Assembly: GCA_900239685.1 (NCBI GenBank)
Contig: OENT01000392.1
Coordinates: forward strand, 49,745-113,744
DNA from: Rotaria macrura
Lineage: Eukaryota; Rotifera; Eurotatoria; Philodinida; Philodinidae
DNA length: 64,000 nucleotides
Direction of reading: 5' to 3'
A model generated the notes under the pieces. It did no database searches and was not told where the DNA came from. It saw only the letters and a program-made list of their open reading frames with translations. Each line of letters starts with the position of its first letter. Position 1 is the stretch's first letter. This document shows, in pieces, positions 54,101-62,800 of this stretch. The translations under genes were made by a program, and so were the position numbers.

Positions 54101-55960
54101 CTTCTGAAAGTTTTAAACCCTAAACTAAAAACAAATGCTGATGCATAAACCTCAATTTGCATTTAAAAATAGCAGTTTTCAGGGGATCAGGAACCGTAGG
54201 TAAATTGTATTTCATATTTTAATCCTGTAGGATTGTACTAAAACCTTGTCTTGTTTATCACAGATTCAGCTACAACTCAGGTGTCAAGTACGTGAAAAAA
54301 TCTTATCCAAATTATTTCTTTATAATATAGATGATTCATTCTTGTTTTAATAGCAACTGCGAATCATTCATTGAACGGTAAAAAGAGAATGAGCGACATA
54401 TCTAATTGAATGCTTCACTTTTCTCTTACTTTTATAGACACAGAAACAACCGAATCTTCTCGTATGTGAGATAGTATTATCAAGTTGTTTATTGATAATC
54501 TCGAGCTATGTTTTTCTTCGAACAGTAAATACGACTTCAGCGTCAAAGGGTAACGAAACGATGTTTTATCAATTTTTTATGATTGTTCTTCGTTTTTTTC
54601 ATTAGATACGGCCGCAACTTCATCTCCAGGTAGGTTGGACGGTTCGAAAATCCGTTCATTGTTGATTTCTTCGTTGTTTTTATTGTAACAGCAAATCATT
54701 CTTCACCTTTGAATCGTAAGAAGCTACCACTAAAACTGTTCGGTCAGCTAGTTCTGAGTTTGTTCAATTTTTGTTTAGATACTGCCATAACTATGCATTT
54801 AAGTATGTTGGATTATTTTATCTAAATTATTTTCTTTTATTACATAGACTATTGTTTCCGCCCGAATAGCAACAGAGAGGTCAACGTTTAATGGTAACGA
54901 AAAACTGCATGACATACCTTGCTGAATGTTTCATATTTCTTCTTGTGTTATAGTCACACATACAATGGAATCTTCAAGTGCGTTCAACAGTTTTAACGTT
55001 TTATTGACTAATAGTACAGATGTATGCTTTTGTTTCAACAGCGTATACTAGTTCTTCGTCGAAGGGTAAGAAAGACTCAAAATTAAATTGGTTTATTTTT
55101 CTTTATTTGTTCTTTGCTTTTATTTCAGAGACAACCATAAGTAAACATTTAAGTGCGTTCTATAACTTTTTGTATGCTAATTGCTGATAAAATCGATGAC
55201 TCTTTTTTAAATTTTAATAGCAACTGAGAGACATTTACCGAACGGTATAGAAACGATGAACGATTTATATTTTGGTTGATGTTGTTTTTCTGTTCATTTC
55301 TTTTTGGAGCATAGGCACGCATACAACAGAATCTTCGGGTAGGACAGATAGTTTCATGAAATAGTTAATGTTTAAATATAGATGTATCGCTTTGTTTCGA
55401 TAGGACATACAAGTTCATCGGTAAACGGTAAGGTAAACTTGAAACTATTTTCTTTATCTTTTCGCATTTGTTCTTTTCGTTTAGACACTATTATAAGTAC
55501 ACATGCAAGTATGTTGCATAATTTCATGTACATTGCGTATCGATTGCAGAAATTATTCTTTTATGTTTTTATAGCAACTGAAAGCTCGTCGCTCAATGGT
55601 AGTGAAGGAAAAGATGAATAATACATGTTTTTCAACTTAAGAAAAAATATTTCCTTGTTCTATTTTAGATACAACTGTAACACTATCGCAACGTATGTTA
55701 CATAGTTTTTTAAATTTGTTTACTTTTGTCATTTATCACTGTGTTGATTTTCATAGATACCCATACATCTCTGTCACATGGTAAGAGGAGAAATTAGAAA
55801 GGTTACTATTAATGTTGGTTTGGTTCGTTTTTAGAAAATGATAGCACTGCAAATTATTCAGGTTATGTTAAGAAATCATTTTTTCTTTTATGTACTCATT
55901 GTTTGATGAATGTTTGCTTTTATTGCAGCAGAGTTTTTGAATATTAATATAATTTACTAG
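45150..55960 (+). CDS. Secreted mucin-like micro-exon gene (about 36 exons, 667 aa)
   Basis: Exon 1 (45150-45222) encodes a signal peptide (MNGNVFYDRFAVFLFIIISM) and ends in phase 1 at GTAAGT. Exon 2 (47364-48446, 361 codons) is Thr-rich, then built of Ser-Asp-Gly-Ser-Thr repeats. Then come 33 small exons and a terminal exon (55929-55960, TAG stop). Thirty small exons are exactly 24 nt; the others are 51, 18 and 27 nt. Every intron is GT-AG and phase 1, mostly 55-75 bp. The summed length is 2,004 nt, exactly 668 codons, which independently supports the model. Each 24-nt exon adds eight residues such as DTTTALSE, ATESPSLN or GTHTTESS. The product is a secreted, probably heavily O-glycosylated, low-complexity chain. 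Since all cassettes are symmetric, any subset can be spliced in frame. Family unknown; organisation resembles flatworm micro-exon genes. The 2.4-kb intron after exon 2 may hide more exons. Confidence 0.8.
45736..46005 (-). CDS. Hypothetical 89-aa frame in the first intron of the micro-exon gene, doubtful
   Basis: ATG-initiated frame on the opposite strand (MNTFLSNAFPDLLPMAPQYF, ending TTQQQLIDM). Composition is more protein-like than neighbouring random frames, with a regular hydrophobic pattern that suggests helices. No domain, signal peptide or splice partner is recognised. It may be a broken exon. Confidence 0.22.
   Translation of the reverse strand: MNTFLSNAFPDLLPMAPQYFLFDIKNNDVLREIMILFETHSFSLNRLFYKIKFILKSASSLMLRSHHPKFEDYKETLQTMTTQQQLIDM
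46806..47138. mobile_element. Small MITE-like repeat with AAAAGACCCC ends
   Basis: The left end reads ATAAAAGACCCC (46806-46817) and the right end GGGGTCTTTTAC (about 47125-47136), inverted. A further GGGGGTCTTTTATTA lies inside at about 46855. It sits in the large first intron of the micro-exon gene, has no coding frame and is locally GC-richer at its ends. No target-site duplication was identified. Confidence 0.45.
47560..48410 (+). repeat. Coding minisatellite: T-T-T-S-D-G-S repeats with a 96-bp higher-order unit
   Basis: The first half (about 47560-47830) is a simple 21-bp unit encoding SDGSTTT. The second half is organised in 32-residue (96-bp) super-repeats of the form SITSDGS, TTTSDGS, STTTTSDGS, STTTKSDGS, repeated about five times with few substitutions. 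The opposite strand is also open (EPSDVVV repeats), an artefact of codon use. Such arrays expand and contract readily. Confidence 0.9.
48447..50868 (+). other. 2.4-kb intron of the micro-exon gene
   Basis: Between the donor AACA/GTAAGT and the first small exon. I found no 24-nt cassette with flanking AG and GT of the type seen later, and no other coding signal. It is much longer than the other introns of the array. Confidence 0.4.
50869..52074 (+). other. Micro-exon array, cluster 1 (14 exons)
   Basis: Exons: 50869-50919 (51 nt), 51017-51034 (18 nt), then twelve of 24 nt: 51104-51127, 51193-51216, 51283-51306, 51372-51395, 51460-51483, 51543-51566, 51633-51656, 51707-51730, 51795-51818, 51877-51900, 51966-51989 and 52051-52074. 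Starts are 74-91 bp apart. Two classes alternate. Class A begins AT/AC ACA or GT ACA after the AG and encodes D/G-T-x-T-T-x-x-x. Class B mostly begins CA ACT or (A)CAC ACT and encodes T-E-S-P-S-L-N or H-T-S-S-S-S-N. All are phase 1. Donors are GTAAG-, GTAAA-, GTATG- or GTACG-like. Confidence 0.82.
52261..53902. mobile_element. Non-autonomous hAT-like transposon inserted in the micro-exon array
   Basis: The left end reads CAGAGGCCGTCACAG and the complement of the right end CAGGGACCGTCACAG. Both continue into GGGCA-rich sub-terminal sequence. The flanks TTTTGAAT (52253-52260) and TTGTGAAT (53903-53910) match at 7 of 8 positions, an 8-bp hAT target-site duplication. Just inside the left end is a near-palindrome, AGGGCAAAAACTTTTGCCCT. 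Of the 1,642 bp none encodes a frame longer than 60 codons, so it needs a transposase in trans or is dead. It lies in what is now the long intron between the two halves of the array. Confidence 0.82.
54264..55960 (+). other. Micro-exon array, cluster 2 (20 exons, including the terminal exon)
   Basis: Eighteen exons of 24 nt: 54264-54287, 54354-54377, 54438-54461, 54526-54549, 54606-54629, 54692-54715, 54779-54802, 54870-54893, 54954-54977, 55042-55065, 55129-55152, 55221-55244, 55315-55338, 55404-55427, 55485-55508, 55575-55598, 55669-55692 and 55757-55780. Then 55835-55861 (27 nt) and 55929-55960 (terminal; AEFLNINIIY and stop). All internal ones are phase 1. Examples: DSATTQVS, TERSTFN, GHTSSSVN, TESSSLN, DTTVTLSQ. 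Spacing of starts is 78-94 bp. Introns share similarity between equivalent positions, as expected from tandem duplication of exon-intron units. Confidence 0.83.
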
Positions 55961-56852
55961 TGTTTTTCATAATCATGAAGCAAGGAAATATCGGATTCCA
56001 ATTAATTACGTATAGGAAGTTTGCTTTGAGAAGTTTAATCTAGAGACTTCACTACGATATTGATTAAATGAACTAATCTTGCTTTTCAGAATTATTGATC
56101 AAAAATTGACTTTCGCATGATTGGAAAATTTTTAGTAACAGATGTTCGTTGAGTTGTCACTCGTTAGAAACTATCTCGTTTCTTTCACAAGTGACGAGTT
56201 GTTGTTGGTTCATCATATGAATCTGAAATTTTTATGGGTGATATTGAGTCAACAAATCAAATCTCTTCTACACCACATAAGAAAAATTGTCAGACTTTGT
56301 TGTCTTTTCATTCAGTGAAAAGGGCTTCCTACAGTAGGACTTTGTACTCAATAGTATGTTTTACGAGAGGATTCAGATAGAAAGTTTTATTACAAGAGCC
56401 AGTTATGGCGCTGTACAAGTTAAAGTTAAACATTTCAAAGAAGGTATGTCCATTGACAATAATGGTTGAGATGTTATGCTAATAGGGAAAAGTTTACAGC
56501 CGTGCATTCAAAAGAGCAGTTTCTAATCTGAAATCTCATACATTAATGGACATCGAGTACTTATGTTTGAAATCCCTATAATTATAAGACGAGAAATTTC
56601 CCATTTATCTTAGTCGTTTTTGCGTCTGCAAAGTTTATTTCACTGTTTATAGTCCGTTCAGCATGTTTGCTACCATGCCGATAATTAATATATCAACTGT
56701 TCTAAAAATGTTGTCATAATCAATAAGATTGTTGCTAAATTAGAAAAATAAACAATTAAAGATATTTATGATTCTTCGAAATCATTTCTGATCCGTTAAA
56801 TTGAAGTAAATTCACTTCAACTGACATTTTTCATATGAATTAACACGAAGAC
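55961..56852. other. Short region between the micro-exon gene and the next gene
   Basis: Would be the intergenic spacer if both gene models are right, or an intron if they are one gene. No signal-peptide exon ending in phase 1 was found. A short frame MALYKLKLNISKK with a GTATGT donor (about 56406-56444) ends in phase 0 and does not fit. Confidence 0.4.
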
Positions 56853-59800
56853 ATGATTGAAAAGATAAAATCGAATCAATGCAATCTATCGAATATTTTA
56901 GATCTCGGTGATTTATCGTCAACTGAAAAAGTAACATTGAGTCTAGAAGCACAGCATATGCTATTACTAGGAAAACTTCGACAATATAAGCATACTTCAC
57001 GATGGCCATTTTTATCCCCGACTGATAATGACAATATTGCTTCTTATGTAGTCACCGTTCGTCGAAATGGTGCAGTAGTCGAGGGCAAATATATACTGGA
57101 AGGTGTAGAACCATCGGATTACACTTATGTAACATGTGTCTTTTATGATGATAACGATGTTGAAATCAGTCGTTTACGAACAGATTCAAAACCTGGCTTT
57201 TGTGAGGTTACAGATGATATACAAGGTGTTTGGAAGCTAGAAATCCAAGCTTTTGGCATAATGTCTGCTCCAACTGGTGGCTACATTTCACTTGATGGTA
57301 CTTCTATACCGTTAGAAAGATTGCCTACTAGTGACGAGTTGAGTGGTAACGGCTATTCGAGGCCTTGTACTAAAATGACTGTTGACCCATCAGATATAGT
57401 TAGTCTACAAACTAGAACTTACACGTACACTGGAAAATTAACATGGAATGTGGTGCCAAAATGCTCAGATTTCAACGCTGGTTTTCGATTAGATAAGGTG
57501 CTTGTTGAAACACCGAATAACGACATTGGAACAGTTGAAGTAACTCTATTTACGAAACAAAACAATGGGGAACTCGTTCAACTAAATTCGATTTCTGGCG
57601 AAGCAAACTCACCAATTACAGAATTTCCAAGCAATGACGGCATCAATATTGATTCCCTTGTTATATCCGTGCTTCCAATTGTTTCTGGCAATACTATTGA
57701 TCAAAGTCAAGTATCGATTAATGTCGATTATTGCTGTTACAACAACGATAAAGGCTATCGACGACCAGGTACATTCGTTCATACATATTTGAAGTGTGTC
57801 GTACTTTAAAGCGACTAGTGTGCTTGATACAAAGATCTTGACAAGGGTATACTATTCGGTTCTCTTCAACCTGTCATGTATTATGTTTCAGTGTCTATAC
57901 AGAGATATTGAATTCCTTTAAAACTAAATAACTTGTAAGTAATTATCGATGGTCCATGTTTTCATCATGTTGAAATAATGAAGTAGTGATCAGTGTTAAT
58001 CTTGAAGTAACGATAATTGGTTAATGGAAAATTATTGTTGTCTTCTTATCATTTCTATTCAGACTTTTTGAACAAACACTAGCTAGATTACCAGGAATGG
58101 TTTTCTACCGAGTGTTAATAATCACGAATAGTATTTGATTGATATGAATACAATAGGCAAAAATAACCAAGTATGCAAGATATAACATATTTATATCGAT
58201 TGTATTTGTAAAGTGCGTTTGCTTTATGTATCGGTTTCTGGTTGCATTCATATGAACATAATTATTTCAAGTTTCTAGGTTCTAAGAGCGAAATTAGAAA
58301 CTGGTTTTCATGCTTTTCTACTTCCAATGTCTGATTACACAAAAATCTGAAATTCTGAAATCAAAGCTTGAAGAAAACTTTCAAAGAATTGAATAGAGCA
58401 TAGCATGAACAGAAATTAATTGTCTATTGTTTTCTTTTGACGAAAGTATCATTGGGTTTATACACGGGAAGTAGTTGTGCACATTTATTTCATCGAAAGT
58501 TTCACTGAAACCTCACTTTTCTCTAACTAGTACATTCTATTGATCTAATTTTTATAAGAAAAATATTTCTAGCGAGTCTCTTCCGATGACACAAGACCTT
58601 ACAACATAAAATCCAAGTTCAGATTTTCTAATCTCAGACAAACTAAAAACTTAGTTGGAAAAATTGAGATTTGCTTTTCGTAGAAACCTCAGCTCATTAT
58701 ATCTATGCTTTGTCTTGTGATTGGGAAGCACAGAATAGTCTACATGTTGTTCAGAGTATCTGTATACCGATGCATCCAGGGAGCAGAAAATTTCGTATCA
58801 TTCAGTGGAAAAAAGTCATTGTGTCCAATGGATTTTTTAAAGTGAAAAATGAAATTTCGCAGTCGATTTCAGAGTATTCATAATCAGATAAAATGTATAA
58901 GTTGAAAAACGGACATATTATTAGATTTTCATTAGTTTCATAGATACGAAGAGACTTTTGCAATCTGTCTATAGCACTATGGGACAACCATATTTTCAAT
59001 GTTTTTATTAGCTGCTTGTACTTCTTTTTTATCATTAACGTCATCTCGTAATTGATTGTTTTTGAACGATTTAGGTATGATGCTATCACCGAGATATCAA
59101 GAGATACCTGCTGTCCAACAATATGTTCTACCACCACGAGCTAGAATTACTCCATACATGTCAGGACCAAACAATGGTAAAGTGTTTCCCTTGAATAAAT
59201 AAAATCAAAATCTTGCTTGACATCTAGATATGTCTGAAATGAATCAAGCGCCTACTAGTTCATGCGGTCAATCACAGCCATTAAGTCTAACAAGTAACTC
59301 ACCAAATGTTATAGTTCAAGCCAATACGTGGAAGATCAATATTGCTCAAAGCTATGGCCTATCTATGGTCATTAGTTCACTTCGAATCAATACTCAAGGA
59401 GAATGGGTTAGTGGTATCCTTCTTCTAATATTGTTTGATGCCAATGAACAACAGATCGGCCAATATGAATCACAAATAAACACTGACAACTCTTTTACTT
59501 TGCCGAATCTTCCATTAACACCTGTTTCAATGATTCGTCTTGAATTTCCTGAAAATACCCAATCTTTTAACTATTTGATTGATGTTGAGATCTGCCCACA
59601 ATCGAGTGGTACATCGTCATTAAGTATACTACTGTTCTTGCAAAATCCTAATCTGTGTATTTCATTGATATGAACTTTAAATTATAGCTGATTCAATGAG
59701 AAATCAAATGTTTCAAGGTTCAGGGCCATATCTTGCTCAGAATAGTCCTGGCGATTCTCCAATGAGACTCGTTGACTTTGTACGTCCAAATCAATGGGAG

Positions 59801-62800
59801 CAAGACGCACGTAAGCTATTTACCACCCATTAGCATTTTTCGATATGGAGCACCTTGCTTTTGGTACAATAGACAATAAGCTTGGGTTGCTTGGTATTAC
59901 TAGATCATTTAGGTTTTCATTTCGATCAAAATGTATCTATTGACTAAGATGCTATATTGATTAGAAAGTTAATTTTATTGAAAATTCTTGTTTCTTGATT
60001 ATTCTCAATACTTGATCACATTTAGTTAATTAGCTATTGGCAAATGAAAACTTTTATTAGAAAAAACAAAAGAATAAAGTGAAAAGCATTACGCGCACGA
60101 AATATTTTATTCAAATAATATGCTTCAGTTTCAGTATGTAACCAAACGAAACCATCATCTTTTCAACTATTACACGGATGCAGTACAGTCAATCTAATAC
60201 ACATTCTAAAAATAGAAAGCATTTCAAAAATAAGCGTATATACATGGTTTTAGATCAGATTCTATTCTTATTATTCGTGGTAGCCATTAAAATTTATTCT
60301 ATCTAACTGAAATATAACCACACACATCAAAGATGATAGATCAGGTGTTATTTTAAGTTCTTTAAAAGCTCTGCTGTATTCTTTTTATGTAAGAAAGTTA
60401 TTTATTTCGTAGGATTCTGAACTCAAAAAGGAAAACAGACGATAGTTACCTCGAGAAAATGGTTCCAGATATCGGTGAAAAAAAAGATTAGATCTTACGA
60501 GAGACTTTTGATTGGAGAAGTAGCACGCTAAGATTTGATCGCGTGAAAAACTTGGATGTCATCGAAGGAATCCAGAAGATCTCTTTAATTTTTTTTGTTT
60601 TCAGATTATCTCTTTCATTTTAAAATATACTCCCATTAAAAAACATTTTATTTTAACCATTCATATCATGCTCAGAACAAATAAAGTCATGTATCATGTC
60701 CTAAAAATTTATATATAGGATGAATCCGCCGGGTTTCTACAACTTTTATGGAAATCTTTTTTTTCGTTCTTTTGATATGCTAATTAGACGGAGCATGGGT
60801 GAAAATGGTTGGAGGTAACAATTAAGAATTTTTGCAAGGTCAAAATACGGAGATCCAGGTTGCTTTTTCGGAAAAACTCCTCATATATGGGTATTATTTC
60901 GAGAGTGCCCCGCAGTTTACACCCACTTCTTCCTAATGGAGTGAAATTTTCTGAGCTTATAGGTCTTGGGCATGTAAGCATAGACAAATGTTAAATAAAT
61001 TTAAAAAGTTTGTAAAGAGATCCCAAGGTGGGTAGGACTCAAGTGGAGTGTCCCCACTAAACCGAATCCTACATTACTCCTCTATTTTACATGATAGGCA
61101 TCTGGAAATTTAATCACAAATATATGCCATTCGATAGCCCTTTCGACGCTCTACAATATAGTACTATTATAATGATGGCGGAAAGTTTGGACCAGGATCC
61201 ACATAGTCTCACATACTGCGTATCTGTATCAAAAACATGCATTTTTGACTCATATTGGACTAATTTTTCTCATAATTATTACGCTTTTGATAAAAAACCA
61301 TGGCATGATTGGAATCAGCATGCAGAACTGAGTCGACGTATATGTTTTTCAAAATATTTGGAGAATTTTTATTTTCGGCGAAAAAATCAGACGGGGTCCC
61401 CACAGGGATATGTGAAAAGATGACATCAATCAAAATCTCACTCTGAATGTGAGAAACGAAGTCTAGGCCTTTATGATGCTATTTAATGCAAAAATGCCAG
61501 GTGGGTAAATAATAAAAACGGGATTCTCACCGAATTTAGTTTTTGACATATCCCGGGAATGGGGGGGGGGGGGGGGGGGCGGCTGAATTTTTCGACGCAA
61601 ATAAACGTTTTCAAAATATTTTGAAAAACATATAGATCGACTCAGTTTTGTATGCTGATTCCACATGTGGCATTTTTCTTGATCAAAATTGTAATTATTA
61701 TGAGAAAAATTAGTCCAATGCCCATATTTGATGAGTTGTTCCTAAAAAACAACCTGGATCTCCGTATTTTGACCTTGCAAAATTTTTTAATTATTACCTC
61801 CAACCGTTTTCACCCATGCTCCATCTAACTAGCATACCAAAAGTGGTAGAAACCCAGCAGATTCACCCTATATCTTCCTAAGTAGAAAATAGACTTTGTT
61901 ATGGATATGGTATTTTAAAAATTTTAAAACTCTTCTTTTAATTTGAAAACTTCAGGAAAATGTTTGATTTCTTTTAGTTAATCGAAATTCAAGCGATTCA
62001 TCTGTCTTAAGTTGAAACTTGAACTTGAACATTTTAATTTCAAGAAAGTAAAAAATACTTGCTTAATTTGTACTGACAGTGTAAGAATATTCTATTCTAT
62101 AGTGTGAAAGCATATAATTTCCTTCTATGTTTCACTGACCAAGTTCCGGCGTACAACAACAGATTCATGGCACGTATAGTCCAGTACTTCTGAGTAAAAC
62201 TAAATTAACAACTGTTGTAAAATATATATGAATCAAATAAGACGATTGATTGAAAGAAAACATATATGGATAATCGTCTTTGTTTAACGAGGATAAGTTT
62301 GCTAAGAACACTCAATTCACTAGATTGAGTCACTCCAACGTAGCGGCGTGTCCAGAAAACAGCGCAGAGGGAGGGGTGGAGAGGCAAAGTTACCTTTATA
62401 CGGCATTACTCTGGTGTCTGTCAGTTATATTTGGTGATAGAACAAGATTTGGTGTTAGTGAAAAATCATCCTATTGTCTGAAGAGGGATCCTGTACTCGC
62501 CTTCGGAAATAAATATAAGCAAGCATCCAATGTGGTTAATTTTAAATTAATTAATAAGAAAGTGCTCTGATATGAGTTGCACTGTTCAACTGTCTCTTAC
62601 AGCTTATACTGAGCTTTATCTCACATAACAATTGCGTATCGTCTAATGATTAGGTGTTCGAACTTTTTTATTTCCATCATCATCCTTTTTAAGCAACAAA
62701 GAATATTTCGCTTTCGTTAAGCTTTGAAAGCCACTTTCACATAAATTTCAATTGTTTTCGAAACATAAACTTTACCCATTTATCAACTAAATCACCTGCT

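Noticed and set aside
61463-61666. Minus-strand frame with a poly-proline run
   Set aside because: It is created by the G19 tract inside the fold-back element.
62640-62675. tRNA-like words (CGTCTAATGATTAGG, GTTCGAAC)
   Set aside because: A-box-like and B-box-like words are adjacent without the spacing, anticodon arm or acceptor stem of a tRNA. At most this is a decayed SINE head.
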